Origin: Oscillospiraceae bacterium
GTDB lineage: Bacteria; Bacillota; Clostridia; Oscillospirales; Oscillospiraceae
Reading direction: 5' to 3'
DNA: 64,000 nt
Assembly (NCBI GenBank): GCA_910575815.1
Contig: CAJTFN010000004.1
Coordinates: forward strand, 231,921-295,920
Positions within the stretch are counted from its first letter, which is position 1, and every line of letters begins with the position of its first letter. A program made the position numbers and the translations under genes. Shown here piece by piece: positions 54,245-63,442 of the stretch. The notes beneath the pieces were generated by a model, which had not been told where the DNA came from, made no database searches, and saw nothing but the letters and a program-made list of their open reading frames with translations.

Positions 54245-54937
54245 GTGGGCTTCTTCTATTACCGAAGGCGGGTAACACGGCGGACGCTGTTTGGAATCCT
54301 GGCTTTTTCCGCCATGGCGGCGGCGCTGTCCGTCGTGCTCTTTGCCACAACGCAGATGCGCCCGATTTTGGTGAGCCTGGCTACCACCCGAGCTTCCAAC
54401 ATGGTCAACCGGATTGTCTCCGAGGCGGTGGATGAGGCCATCGAGAGCGGCAATATCACCTATAGCGACCTCATCACCTTCGAGAAGGACAACGACGGAA
54501 GGATCACCGCCATCTACAGTAATATGGCGGCTTTCAATCGCCTCCAGTCCAAAATTCTGGACATTATCCTGGCCCGAATCGATCAGGTGTCCGCCAGAGA
54601 GCTGTCCATTCCCGTGGGCAGCCTCACCGGCTCCGTTCTGCTGGCAGGACGGGGACCCAGAATCTCCGTGAGGATGGAATCCGTGGGGTCCTCCTCCGCC
54701 AATTTTGAAAATGCGTTTACCACGGCGGGAATCAATCAAACCAAGCATCAAATTGTCTTGAACATTGATGTTACGGTCAGTATCTTGCTGCCCGGCTTTT
54801 CCACGGCGACTACTGTGTCCAACGCCGTCACCGTGGCAGAAACCGTCATTGTGGGCTCTGTGCCGGATACCTATACCTATTTCAGCTCCAATCCGGAAAG
54901 CTTCGTAGCCGACGTTAAGGACTATGTTTTAAATTAA
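54245..54937 (+). CDS. yunB: Sporulation protein YunB
   Basis: A 230-residue protein with one N-terminal membrane segment (about 16-37) and the YunB extracytoplasmic domain: NRIVSEAVDEAIESGNITYS, IPVGSLTGSVLLAGRGPRIS, then INQTKHQIVLNIDVTVSILL. YunB is a sigma-E-dependent spore protein in Bacillus whose loss impairs sporulation. It starts at a GTG after GGGGTGAGG. Its presence supports a spore-forming ancestry. Confidence 0.9.
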   Translation: MGFFYYRRRVTRRTLFGILAFSAMAAALSVVLFATTQMRPILVSLATTRASNMVNRIVSEAVDEAIESGNITYSDLITFEKDNDGRITAIYSNMAAFNRLQSKILDIILARIDQVSARELSIPVGSLTGSVLLAGRGPRISVRMESVGSSSANFENAFTTAGINQTKHQIVLNIDVTVSILLPGFSTATTVSNAVTVAETVIVGSVPDTYTYFSSNPESFVADVKDYVLN

Positions 54938-55071
54938 AGTGCGTTCAGAAGATGAAAAATCCCAAAAACACACCGCCGGTCTTCTTCAAGGATCCGGTGA
55001 ATCGCCCCACGCGCCGGAGAGAAGCGCCGCTTCACGGCCCTCTCCCGGCTGAGTTTACAAGGAGGAACCCC

Positions 55072-57051
55072 ATGGACTACCGTGAAGAGATCAAACAACT
55101 GCGGGACACCTTGAACGAACATGGTTACCGCTATTATGTGCTGGACGCGCCCACCCTCAGCGACCGTGAATACGATCTGCTCAACCGCCGACTGGAGGAG
55201 CTGGAGGCCCAGCACCCCGAGGAGGTGACGCCGGATTCGCCCACTCAGCGGATCGGCGGAAAGATTCTGGAGGGCTTCGCTTCTTATAGTCATGAGGTGC
55301 CCTTGGAGAGTTTGCAGGACGTGTTCAGCGGGGAAGAAGTGGCAGAGTTCTGCCAACGGATGAACGAGGCCCTGGAAGGGGAGGAGCCGGTCTACTCCAT
55401 CGAACCCAAGGTGGACGGGCTGTCCGTGGCGCTGGAGTACCGGGAGGGTGTGTTTGTCCGGGGCGCCACCCGGGGAGACGGCCAGACCGGGGAGGACGTG
55501 ACGGAAAACTTAAAAACCATTCGATCCATCCCCATGACTCTGCCGGACAAGCTCCCCCGAATCATCGTCCGGGGAGAGGTCTACATGTCCCGGGCGGTTT
55601 TCGAGGAACTGAACGCCCAGCGGGAGCTCCAGGGAAGACCCCTGCTGGCCAATCCCCGCAACGCCGCCGCAGGTTCCCTCCGGCAGCTGGACCCCAAGGT
55701 CTGCGCCGCCCGAAAATTGGACATTCAGGTCTTTAATTTGCAGCTGGTGGAGGGAAAGGAGTTTGTCTCCCATCAGGAGACGCTGGATTATCTTGCGTCC
55801 CAGCGCTTTCGGGTAATCCCTCACAAAACCCTCTCCGGTTCCGCCGCCTGTCAGGCTGAAATCGCCCGAATCAACGACGAACGGATGGAGTATCCCTTCG
55901 ATATTGACGGAGCAGTTGTAAAGCTTAATTCCTTGTCAGACCGTGTGTTATTAGGGAGTACCGCCAAATCCCCCAAGTGGGCGGTGGCATTTAAGTACCC
56001 GCCGGAGAAAAAATACGCTCAAGTACTGGACATTGTCATTCAGGTGGGCCGAACCGGGGTGCTGACGCCTAAGGCAGTGCTGACGCCTGTCCGTCTGGCG
56101 GGGACAACGGTCACAAACGCCACCCTTCACAACCAGGACTTTATCACCGAAAAAGACATCCGCATCGGGGACACCGTTCTGGTCCAAAAGGCTGGGGAGA
56201 TTATCCCCGAGGTGTTGGAGGTGGATCATTCCAAACGCCCGGATGGGGCAGAACCCTACCAGCTGCCCGCGGTCTGCCCGGTCTGTGGCGCGCCGGTCCA
56301 GCGGGATGAGGACGGAGCGGCCATCCGCTGCACCGGGGCGGAATGTCCCGCTCAGCTTCTGCGAAACCTGACCCACTTCGCCAGCCGGAACGCCATGGAT
56401 ATCGACGGTTGCGGACCCGCCGTAATTCAGCAGCTTGTTGAGAGCGGCATGGTGGCGAACCCCGCGGATCTGTATGGCTTAACCGCGGAAAGTGTGGCCC
56501 GGCTGGAGCGGATGGGGAAAAAGTCCGCAGAGAATCTTTTGCAAGCGGTGGAACGCTCCAAACAAAACGACCTCTCCCGTTTGATCTTTGGCTTGGGTAT
56601 TCGGCAGGTGGGGGAGAAAGCGGCCAAGGTTCTGTCCGCCCATTTTCGTACCATGGACGCCCTGTGCGCCGCCTCCGTGGAGGAGCTGACGGAGATCAAC
56701 GATGTGGGCGGTGTGACAGCCCAATGTGTGGTGGACTACCTGACTTCGTCTCAGGCGAAGGATTTGATCGCCCGTCTGCGGGCCGCCGGGGTCAATATGG
56801 AGAGCACGGCGGAGCTGGTGGACGAGCGCTTCGCCGGAATGACCTTCGTCCTTACCGGCACCTTGTCCCGCTTTGAACGGAAGGTCGCCCAGACGCAGAT
56901 TGAGGAACGAGGCGGTAAGGTCGCAGGGTCTGTCTCGAAACGGACCTCCTATGTCGTGGCCGGCGAGGCGGCGGGGAGTAAGCGGAAGAAGGCGGAGGAC
57001 CTGGGGATTCCCATTTTGACCGAGGACGAATTTGCGGCCATGCTGGAGTGA
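55072..57051 (+). CDS. ligA: NAD-dependent DNA ligase
   Basis: A 659-residue LigA with all domains: Ia (YRYYVLDAPTLSDREYD), the adenylation domain with the nucleophilic lysine in EPKVDGLSVAL, OB fold, a four-cysteine zinc finger (CPVCGAPVQ then CTGAECPAQ, about 408-432), helix-hairpin-helix repeats and a C-terminal BRCT domain (about 585-655, FVLTGTLSRFER). It seals nicks in replication and repair. AAGGAGG lies 7 bases before the ATG at 55072. Confidence 0.97.
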   Translation: MDYREEIKQLRDTLNEHGYRYYVLDAPTLSDREYDLLNRRLEELEAQHPEEVTPDSPTQRIGGKILEGFASYSHEVPLESLQDVFSGEEVAEFCQRMNEALEGEEPVYSIEPKVDGLSVALEYREGVFVRGATRGDGQTGEDVTENLKTIRSIPMTLPDKLPRIIVRGEVYMSRAVFEELNAQRELQGRPLLANPRNAAAGSLRQLDPKVCAARKLDIQVFNLQLVEGKEFVSHQETLDYLASQRFRVIPHKTLSGSAACQAEIARINDERMEYPFDIDGAVVKLNSLSDRVLLGSTAKSPKWAVAFKYPPEKKYAQVLDIVIQVGRTGVLTPKAVLTPVRLAGTTVTNATLHNQDFITEKDIRIGDTVLVQKAGEIIPEVLEVDHSKRPDGAEPYQLPAVCPVCGAPVQRDEDGAAIRCTGAECPAQLLRNLTHFASRNAMDIDGCGPAVIQQLVESGMVANPADLYGLTAESVARLERMGKKSAENLLQAVERSKQNDLSRLIFGLGIRQVGEKAAKVLSAHFRTMDALCAASVEELTEINDVGGVTAQCVVDYLTSSQAKDLIARLRAAGVNMESTAELVDERFAGMTFVLTGTLSRFERKVAQTQIEERGGKVAGSVSKRTSYVVAGEAAGSKRKKAEDLGIPILTEDEFAAMLE

Positions 57052-57075
57052 GGGGGTCAATTTGACCCCTCTGTT

Positions 57076-57357
57076 GGTACCGAGGAGCTGGGTCACCTGG
57101 AGATGGTCGGAGCCCTGGTTCACCAGCTGACCCGGAATCTCACCGAGGAGCAGATCAAGACCGCCGGGTTTGATACCTACTTTGTGGATCACACCACCGG
57201 CGTCTTTCCCCAGTTCGCCTCGGGGTACCCCTGGTCCGCCGCCACCATGCAGGTGACAGGCGATGTTATCGGCGATCTGACGGAGGATTTGGCGGCGGAT
57301 GGGGCGACCATACAAGAACAACATGGCTGGAAACCGTTGAAAACACTGGATTGTTAG
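57076..57357 (+). pseudogene. C-terminal fragment of a manganese catalase/CotJC-like protein
   Basis: The frame reads GTEELGHLEMVGALVHQLTR, then FDTYFVDHTTGVFPQFASGY and GDVIGDLTEDLAA, which is the C-terminal half of CotJC/Mn-catalase, including a metal-ligand type ELGHLE motif. The N-terminal half is missing: the fragment begins 25 bases after ligA. The end also drifts out of the family frame, reading ATIQEQHGW where a one-base shift gives an ATYKNNMA-like stretch. No ribosome binding site is seen. It is most simply a gene remnant. Confidence 0.75.
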
Positions 57358-57508
57358 TAGGACAAGCCTTTTCCGGCGGCGATGGTGTAAAGACAACCTG
57401 TTAAAATTTGCGATGGGACAAGCTGTTTCCAATCCAATTTTTGGGAGAAAATGCATTACAATGAAAATCAAGTTGCGGAGCTGATATATTAGAACCAAAT
57501 AAAGAGCA

Positions 57509-57545
57509 ACGGAGAACGTATGCAAGCGTTCTCCGTTTCCTTATG
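57509..57545. terminator. Bidirectional terminator before the two-component operon end
   Basis: AACGGAGAACG and CGTTCTCCGTT around an 8-base loop, followed by TTCCTTA on the plus strand and by GCTCTTTATTT on the minus strand, where it closes the kinase operon. The preceding 150 bases hold nothing recognisable. Confidence 0.8.
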
Positions 57546-58911
57546 TCTCCCCGCCGGGAAAAACTAAAACTGTCTGATACCCATTTTGCGGCTCACTAAG
57601 AATTTCCATGGTTCCGTGATGCGCCTCAACAATTTGACGGACCAACAGAACGCCTAAACCGTGTCTTAGCTTTAATCTTTCATCGGTACTTTCCAAATGA
57701 TTTGTTGTCGCTCTTAATTTGTCCAGCTTCTCAGCGGACACGCCGATGCCGTTGTCCGATACCGTTATGACCGTATTGTTTCCGTTCCACACTACGGAAA
57801 CAGACATCACGCACCCTTTTGGATTATGAATGACGCTGTTCTGAATCAAATTATACAGCGCACGTTTCAGCAGAGCTTCGTCTCCCATGATGGACGCTGT
57901 TTCGCTCTCCTGGCTGGAATCGAACACAATTTGATACCGCGCCTCTAACCCGCCGTCCAAAAACTCACAGACGACTTGCCGTGCCAGCTCCACGAAATAG
58001 ACCTTCTCCATCCGAAGGGGCTGCATGGAATACTCCAGCCTGGACGTGAGGTTCAAATCGGAAATCAGGCTTCGCAGCTTCTCCCCCTGCCTGCGGATAT
58101 AGGACGCCTGCTCACGGGCGGAGATTGGAAGCGCTTGGTCATCCTCCAACTGTCCGGCAAAGCCCAAAATCACCGAGAGGGGCGTCCGCACGTCATGGGA
58201 AACGCCGCTGATCCAGTCGGCGCGGGCACGGTCCTTTTTGGCAATAAAAGCTCCCGCCTTGTTGAGCTGGCGGTTGATCTCCGCCAATTCTCCCTTCTCC
58301 GGGAGGCGGACCGGCTGGCCGGAGGAAACCGTTTCAATCCCCCGCAAAATGGGCGTGACCGCCTTTTCAACGTGCCGGGTGTTCTTCCAGATCAGCAGGA
58401 CCACCACAATGATATTGGCCAGAAAGACGGCGGCCAGCCCGGCAAGCAGCTTTCTCGCATAGCTCTCACTGACGGAAAAGTAATACTTCGCCTGACTGCC
58501 CTTTTCGCCGCCCACTACCAATAGCCCCTGGGGATGCTCCTGCACATAGACCGGATAATCCCCCAAATACCACCGGCTGAATTTTGCCACATCCGCCGCC
58601 GTGTACTGCCGGGGCAGCTCCTCCGGCAGTCCACTCTCAAAAATGACGGTTCCCGCATCATCCAGAAGCATGACCCAAGCATGATTTTCTTTTAGCAGCT
58701 TGGATAGGTCCTCAGCCGTTGCAAAATGGCCTTCCTCGTCTATGATAATGCTGTCGCAAATTTCCTTTATAGAGATTTCCGGCGCCTCCGAGGTCTGCCA
58801 GGCCCAAATCAACACAGAGAAAAGCAGGACAACATTGAGCAGCAGGAACAGCGCGATAATGCCCGCCATGGATAAAAAGTATTTCCGGAAGAAGCGTTCC
58901 GCAGGTTTCAT
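57541..58911 (-). CDS. Sensor histidine kinase
   Basis: A 456-residue kinase with two membrane segments (about 13-37 and 156-176) and an extracytoplasmic sensor of about 115 residues between them. A HAMP-like linker follows. The H-box WISGVSHDVRTPLSVILG places the phosphorylated His at 239. Then come the N-box LLKRALYNLIQNSVIHN and G-boxes DNGIGVS and RHGLGVLLVRQI. The stop overlaps nothing, but the start overlaps the regulator end by 4 bases, so the pair is coupled. The adjacent divergent ABC transporter suggests sensing of a cell-envelope antibiotic or lantibiotic. Confidence 0.92.
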   Translation of the reverse strand: MKPAERFFRKYFLSMAGIIALFLLLNVVLLFSVLIWAWQTSEAPEISIKEICDSIIIDEEGHFATAEDLSKLLKENHAWVMLLDDAGTVIFESGLPEELPRQYTAADVAKFSRWYLGDYPVYVQEHPQGLLVVGGEKGSQAKYYFSVSESYARKLLAGLAAVFLANIIVVVLLIWKNTRHVEKAVTPILRGIETVSSGQPVRLPEKGELAEINRQLNKAGAFIAKKDRARADWISGVSHDVRTPLSVILGFAGQLEDDQALPISAREQASYIRRQGEKLRSLISDLNLTSRLEYSMQPLRMEKVYFVELARQVVCEFLDGGLEARYQIVFDSSQESETASIMGDEALLKRALYNLIQNSVIHNPKGCVMSVSVVWNGNNTVITVSDNGIGVSAEKLDKLRATTNHLESTDERLKLRHGLGVLLVRQIVEAHHGTMEILSEPQNGYQTVLVFPGGET

Positions 58912-59603
58912 TTCTCCGGCTCCTTTACCACCAGCTTATACCCCAGGCCCTTCACCGTCAGGAGCGATACGGGCTTTGACGGATTTTCCTCGATCTTCTC
59001 CCGCAGATGCCGGATATGGGTCATCAGCGTCGTCTCATACCCCTGCCAGATGTCCCCGCACAGCGTTTGACAGAGAACGCCGATGGTGACGATCCGGCCC
59101 GCGTTCTCCGCCAGCTTTTCAAAAACGCTGTACTCCTTGGCGGTCAAGGGCGTCCGCTGTCCATCTCGGATAACCTCCGCCCGGTCTAAATCCACCGCGG
59201 CAGCGTTCAGCGTAACAACCCGCTCTTTTTCAGGATAGGCCCGTTTCAAAATCGCCTGGACCCGCAGCAGCAATTCCTTCGGGAGAAAAGGCTTGACCAG
59301 ATAATCGTCCGCCCCCAGCTCGAACCCGGCAAAGCGGTCCTCGGCTTCCCCCTTCGCGGTGAGCATAAGAACGGGAACTTTGCTGACGGCCCGAATTTCC
59401 TGGAGCAGTTCAAACCCGTCCATATCCGGCATCATCACATCCAGAATGATGATGCCGGGTGTTTTTTTCGCCATCACCGCCAGCGCCTCTTGCCCGGAGG
59501 CCGCTGTTGTAATCTGGGTATATCCGGCGCTCTCAAAAATGGAACGGATCATTGTCCGCAAATCTTTTTCGTCGTCTACAACGAGGATTTCTCTGTCCAG
59601 CAT
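58908..59603 (-). CDS. OmpR/PhoB-family response regulator
   Basis: A 231-residue regulator. The receiver domain has the acidic pair DD at 10-11, phospho-acceptor Asp55 (IIILDVMMPDMDG) and the KPF lysine. The C-terminal winged helix reads LTAKEYSVFEKLAENAGRIV, then TLMTHIRHLREKIEENP and VKGLGYKL. The ATG at 59603 follows AGGAGGGG. The four phased CTCAAGG repeats in front of the divergent transporter are the obvious candidate binding site. Confidence 0.93.
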   Translation of the reverse strand: MLDREILVVDDEKDLRTMIRSIFESAGYTQITTAASGQEALAVMAKKTPGIIILDVMMPDMDGFELLQEIRAVSKVPVLMLTAKGEAEDRFAGFELGADDYLVKPFLPKELLLRVQAILKRAYPEKERVVTLNAAAVDLDRAEVIRDGQRTPLTAKEYSVFEKLAENAGRIVTIGVLCQTLCGDIWQGYETTLMTHIRHLREKIEENPSKPVSLLTVKGLGYKLVVKEPEK

Positions 59604-59670
59604 ATAAGCCCCTCCTGTCCGCACTCATTATAGCGCAGAAACTAAAAATTGTATATGCCGCCGGCGCAAT

Positions 59671-59710
59671 CTCAAGGCTATCTCAAGGTTCCCTCAAGGA
59701 TCGCTCAAGG
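59671..59710 (+). promoter_or_regulatory. Four CTCAAGG direct repeats at exact 11-base spacing
   Basis: CTCAAGG begins at 59671, 59682, 59693 and 59704. OmpR/PhoB regulators bind direct repeats spaced about one helical turn apart next to the -35 region. A -10-like TATATT follows at about 59720 and the transporter start is at 59750. The minus-strand kinase operon has its own -10 TATAAT at about 59629-59634. Confidence 0.8.
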
Positions 59711-59749
59711 CTGGTGTTGTATATTGACCCCACAAAGGAGGTAACCGCT

Positions 59750-60673
59750 ATGAGCGAAATCGTCATCGAAACAAAACAGCTGACCAAACAGTACGGGACC
59801 CAAAAGAGCGTGGCGGAGCTGAGCATCCATGTTCAAAGAGGCCGCATCTACGGTCTGCTGGGCCGAAACGGAGCTGGAAAAACCACCACCATGAAGATGC
59901 TGCTGGGCTTGACACAGCCCACGTCCGGGAAGGTGACGATCTGGGGGAAGCCCCTGCTGGGCAATGAGAAGAAGCTGCTGCCCCGCATCGGCAGCCTGAT
60001 TGAATCCCCCGGCTTCTACCCCAACCTGACGGGAACGGAGAACCTGCGCATTTTCGCCGCCCTGCGGGGGCTGAAAAACCAAGACGCAATCAAAAGCGCC
60101 CTGGAGCTGGTGGGCCTGCCCTACCGGGATAAAAAGCTCTTTTCCCAATACTCCCTGGGCATGAAGCAGCGGCTGGCCATCGCCCTGGCGGTGATGCACG
60201 ACCCGGAGCTGCTGATCCTGGACGAGCCCATCAACGGCCTGGACCCCATCGGCATCGCCGAGGTACGCTCCTTCATCCGGGCGCTGTGCGACGAGCGGGG
60301 CAAGACCATCCTGATCTCCAGCCACATTCTCTCCGAGGTGGCGCTGCTGGCGGACGACATCGGCATTATCGACCACGGTGTGCTGCTGGAGGAGGAGAGC
60401 CTTGCGGACCTGGAGGCCAAGAGCGACCGGTATATCCGCTTCACAGTCTCCGACACGGGGCGGGCGGCGGAGGTCTTGAACGGTGTGTTCCGCGAAAATC
60501 AGTTTACCGTACAGGACGGCCACCGCCTGCGGCTGGATTCTGCCAAGGTCCCCGTGGAAAAGATCGTGTCTGCCTTTGTGCAGCGCGGCCTGGAGGTGTC
60601 GGAGGCCGCGACCGTGGAGGAAAGCCTGGAGGATTACTTCAAGCGGGTGACCGGGGGTGAGGGGATTGCTTAA
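59750..60673 (+). CDS. ABC transporter ATP-binding protein, lantibiotic-protection type
   Basis: A 307-residue ATPase of the BcrA/LanF group. Walker A GLLGRNGAGKTT is at 35-46, the signature SLGMKQRLAIALAVM near 143 and Walker B LLILDEPINGLDP near 160. The C-terminal 80 residues are the extension typical of BcrA-type proteins. AAAGGAGG precedes the ATG at 59750. It is followed by two permease genes, and probably exports or excludes a peptide antibiotic under control of the adjacent two-component system. Confidence 0.92.
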   Translation: MSEIVIETKQLTKQYGTQKSVAELSIHVQRGRIYGLLGRNGAGKTTTMKMLLGLTQPTSGKVTIWGKPLLGNEKKLLPRIGSLIESPGFYPNLTGTENLRIFAALRGLKNQDAIKSALELVGLPYRDKKLFSQYSLGMKQRLAIALAVMHDPELLILDEPINGLDPIGIAEVRSFIRALCDERGKTILISSHILSEVALLADDIGIIDHGVLLEEESLADLEAKSDRYIRFTVSDTGRAAEVLNGVFRENQFTVQDGHRLRLDSAKVPVEKIVSAFVQRGLEVSEAATVEESLEDYFKRVTGGEGIA

Positions 60674-61454
60674 GCTGATTTCCTGTGAGCTTCAGAAGCT
60701 GAAACGGAAGAAGTTCATTCCTTTTGTGATCCTCTCCGCGTTCCTGTTCCCGCCCCCGCTGGCGCTGATGATGCTGACGCCCCGCATGATGGAGCGGTAC
60801 GACACGAAAGCCGAGCTCTTTGACGACTTTTACCAGTTTGTCCTGGGCTATGGGGTGGAGCTGCTTTTGCCCTGCGTCATCGGCGTCATCGCCGCCATGC
60901 TGTTCTTTATGGAGCGGGACAACGACACCTTCAAAAACCTGCGGACCATCCCGGTGACCAGCACCCAGATGATTTTTGCCAAAATGATCGTTCTGTTTCT
61001 GTTCGGACTGATTTTCTGCCTGTCCACAGCCGCCGTCACCATTGTCTGCGGGGGCCTGATTGCCGAGGTGGGCGGGCTGGGCTACAAGCTGTGGGTGGCG
61101 GTGGAGATGGGGATTTTCATCACGGCGGGCACCCTGCCGCTGGTGGTGCTGGTGGTCTTTTTCAGCAAGACCTATATCTTCTCCGTTCTGCTGTGCATTT
61201 TTTACAGCGTGTTAAGCCTGACCGCCGAAAGCAGCTTCGGCGTCCTGCCGAAGTTTTTGTGCTGGCTGATGCCGATTCCCCTCACAAACCTCTGGTGCGC
61301 GGGGGATATGGTTCGGCATGGCGTCAAGGGCGGCTTGGGGGAGCTGCAATACCTGATTCCCTCAACAACGCAGACCGTCTTGATTTTGGGTGCAATGACT
61401 GTCCTGTCCATTCTGCTGATTGACCGGCTGTATAAAAAGAGAGGGGGGAATTGA
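60657..61454 (+). CDS. ABC transporter permease, lantibiotic-protection type (first)
   Basis: A 265-residue protein with six membrane segments; it begins with the amphipathic ELQKLKRKKFIP stretch typical of LanE/LanG-type permeases. It starts at a GTG inside the ATPase gene (17-base overlap), so translation is coupled; a TTG at 60663 is an alternative. It is paired with the permease that follows. Confidence 0.85.
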   Translation: MRGLLKLISCELQKLKRKKFIPFVILSAFLFPPPLALMMLTPRMMERYDTKAELFDDFYQFVLGYGVELLLPCVIGVIAAMLFFMERDNDTFKNLRTIPVTSTQMIFAKMIVLFLFGLIFCLSTAAVTIVCGGLIAEVGGLGYKLWVAVEMGIFITAGTLPLVVLVVFFSKTYIFSVLLCIFYSVLSLTAESSFGVLPKFLCWLMPIPLTNLWCAGDMVRHGVKGGLGELQYLIPSTTQTVLILGAMTVLSILLIDRLYKKRGGN

Positions 61455-61455
61455 A

Positions 61456-62235
61456 ATGCTGGTATTGATGAAAACCGAGTTTTGGAAGCTGAAACGGTAT
61501 CACATGGTCTGGGCAGGGGTTTTCCTGATGCTGCTGTCCGTCCTGCTGACCGTTTTCTCCACCACCGCCCAGGATGGAAGTGTATGGACCTTCTCCTTTT
61601 TCGTGGAGCAGGTCCTGAAGAACAACATCACAACAATTTTCCCCATGTGCATCGCTTTGATTACCGGATATATCATCAGCCGGGAGGGAACGGACGACAC
61701 GCTGAAAAACATTCTGACGGTTCCCCTGTCGTTTCCCGCTCTGCTGGCTGGCAAGCTGGCCGTCTGCGGGCTGCTCTCCCTGCTCCTGGGGATCGTCAGC
61801 ACGGTGTTCGCGGTGACGGCATCCTTCCTTTTGGGCTTTCCCGGAGGCGATTTTCCGGCAGTTATGCAGGCCGGGTTGCAGATCACGGCCAACTGTCTGT
61901 TCCTCTATATCGCCGTCCTGCCAATCATCGCCATTGCCGCCCGTATTCCAAACGGGCACTTGATTGGAGCGGTTGTCGCCTTTGTCTACGGCTACGGCGG
62001 CATGTTCGCGGCGGGGAGCATGACCTTGGCGAATTTGTATCCCGTGACCGCAAGCATGGGGCTGATTGGATACCGCAGCTATGATGCGGCTGTCCGTTGG
62101 AATCCGCTGCTTTGTATGCTCAGCTTGGTGGCCGCTCTGCTGATTGCCGCCGCTTTTGTGGCGACAGCAAAAAAAGGCGCGGCTCCAAAGACAGCAAAAA
62201 AGCCCAAGCGGGTCATCACAAAAAAAGGTTGGTAA
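61456..62235 (+). CDS. ABC transporter permease, lantibiotic-protection type (second)
   Basis: A 259-residue protein with six membrane segments and the same opening style (MLVLMKTEFWKLKRYHMVW). EGTDDTLKNILTVPLS after the second segment parallels RDNDTFKNLRTIPVTS in the first permease, showing that the two are related halves of a LanEG-like pair. GAGGGGGG precedes the ATG at 61456, one base after the previous stop. It ends in a basic tail. Confidence 0.87.
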   Translation: MLVLMKTEFWKLKRYHMVWAGVFLMLLSVLLTVFSTTAQDGSVWTFSFFVEQVLKNNITTIFPMCIALITGYIISREGTDDTLKNILTVPLSFPALLAGKLAVCGLLSLLLGIVSTVFAVTASFLLGFPGGDFPAVMQAGLQITANCLFLYIAVLPIIAIAARIPNGHLIGAVVAFVYGYGGMFAAGSMTLANLYPVTASMGLIGYRSYDAAVRWNPLLCMLSLVAALLIAAAFVATAKKGAAPKTAKKPKRVITKKGW

Positions 62236-62250
62236 GGGGTGTCAAACAAC

Positions 62251-62640
62251 ATGAAGAAAAAAGTGAAAATCACAATAGGCGTCGTTGCCGTCCTGCTCAT
62301 TGGTCTGGCCGGCTTTTGCGCATGGTTCCTCTCCGGCTCCGGCAGCACCGAGTATTACACCCAGATTGACAACACCAAGGTGGAACAGGTGGATTCTGAC
62401 GGAGGTGTCATTAACTTCAAAGGCAACCTGCCTTATTCCTACACGCTGCTGTCCTATGACGAAAACGGGAGCGAAAAAGAGATCACCTTCGGGACATCCA
62501 GAGAACTTCGAGAGGGGGCCTTTATCCGTCTGACCGTCATGCCGGTCCGGGGCGTCCTGGACTGGAGCGAGGTACAGTATGACGAGCTTCCGGCAGCAGT
62601 ACAGAATCACTACGCCGCTCCGTTAGGCGATGAAGGCTGA
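62251..62640 (+). CDS. YxeA-family (DUF1093) exported protein
   Basis: A 129-residue protein with one N-terminal membrane segment/signal (about 6-28) and a small extracytoplasmic domain: EYYTQIDNTKVEQVDSDGG, then YSYTLLSYDENGSEKEITF, as in YxeA. Such proteins often accompany BceAB- and LanFEG-type resistance transporters; their role is unclear. The ATG at 62251 is preferred over the GTG at 62239 because of its spacing from AAGGGGTG. It is the last gene of the transporter operon. Confidence 0.8.
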   Translation: MKKKVKITIGVVAVLLIGLAGFCAWFLSGSGSTEYYTQIDNTKVEQVDSDGGVINFKGNLPYSYTLLSYDENGSEKEITFGTSRELREGAFIRLTVMPVRGVLDWSEVQYDELPAAVQNHYAAPLGDEG

Positions 62641-62683
62641 TTGCAGCGAATAGTAGGAGCTTTATCCATTAAGGCTTATTTTC

Positions 62684-62719
62684 TGCGGCGGTTTTATGAA
62701 AGCCGCCGCATTTCTATTT
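62684..62719 (+). terminator. Terminator of the ABC transporter operon
   Basis: TGCGGCGG pairs with CCGCCGCA around an 11-base loop, followed by TTTCTATTT. Confidence 0.8.
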
Positions 62720-62863
62720 GCTTTCTCGACATATTAGGGGAATGCCGCCATGCGATTACAGGTAGATAGGCACCTATCAAAAAAAGTCTGTCCCTGGCAA
62801 CGATATCCTTTACCCAAGTATGCGAAAATAGTCGTTTTTTGACGGCTCATGCTGTTATACCCC

Positions 62864-62900
62864 GCGCCCGAACAGTCTTGCACTGTCCGGGCGCTTTTCT
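62864..62900 (+). terminator. Terminator-like hairpin upstream of the sigma-like genes
   Basis: GCGCCCG-a-ACAGT pairs with ACTGT-c-CGGGCGC around a short loop, followed by TTTTCT. Lying in the leader of the first sigma-like gene, it could be an attenuator. Confidence 0.7.
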
Positions 62901-62984
62901 ATATCCAGGCCAGCGACACCGGCCCCGTTGCCGCTCTCCGCCCCCTTCGTTCAGACCCCAAAAATCTGAACGGAGGAAAGGACG

Positions 62985-63383
62985 ATGGAAATCACCATCA
63001 AAATCAACGGGCGGTTTATGTCTGTTGCGGTCAGCACCGAAGTTGCCGACTATCTGGAACAGGCCAAGCGGAATAATCGGAAACTCTACCGGGAGCGTCA
63101 ACGGTATTGGGACGGACGCGAGTGTGACGAGTACATAATCAGCACCGAGGGCCGCTTGCCCTACTGCGCCACGCCGGAGGAACTGGTCTGCCAGCGGGAA
63201 ACGCTGGATGAAATTCTGGCGGTGCTGGCGCTCTGTACCGACACCCAGCGGGAGCGGTTCTTGCTCTACGCGCTGTACGATTTCAGCTATACGGAGATTG
63301 CCGAGATGTGCGGTTGTACCAAAGGTTCGGTACAGACTTCCATCAACGCTGTCAGAAAAACTTTTCAGAAATTTTGGAAATAG
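62985..63383 (+). CDS. Sigma-70 region 4-like protein of integrative-element type (first)
   Basis: A 132-residue protein. The N-terminal half (VSTEVADYLEQAKRNNRKLY, then RERQRYWDGRECDEYIIS) and the C-terminal helix-turn-helix (FLLYALYDFSYTEIAEMCGC, then TKGSVQTSINAVRKTF) match the small sigma-70-like proteins carried by Tn916/CTn-type integrative elements. It lacks region 2 and so may not act as a full sigma factor. GGAGG precedes the ATG. It begins a series of similar genes that runs off the right edge. Confidence 0.85.
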   Translation: MEITIKINGRFMSVAVSTEVADYLEQAKRNNRKLYRERQRYWDGRECDEYIISTEGRLPYCATPEELVCQRETLDEILAVLALCTDTQRERFLLYALYDFSYTEIAEMCGCTKGSVQTSINAVRKTFQKFWK

Positions 63384-63442
63384 GCCCATACGACCGACCC
63401 CCTAAGTGGGCTATAAGGTGAGGGGCGTTAGCTCCATCACCG

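Larger units (their letters stand above)
62641..62984 (+). other. Intergenic region with two terminators
   Basis: No gene is visible. It separates the transporter operon from the sigma-like genes and contains two hairpin terminators, listed separately, with an unassigned stretch of about 140 bases between them. Confidence 0.6.

Noticed and set aside
59671..59710. Considered as a short CRISPR-like or tandem DNA repeat
   Set aside because: Units are only 7 bases with 4-base gaps and sit in a promoter; they fit a response regulator site, not CRISPR.
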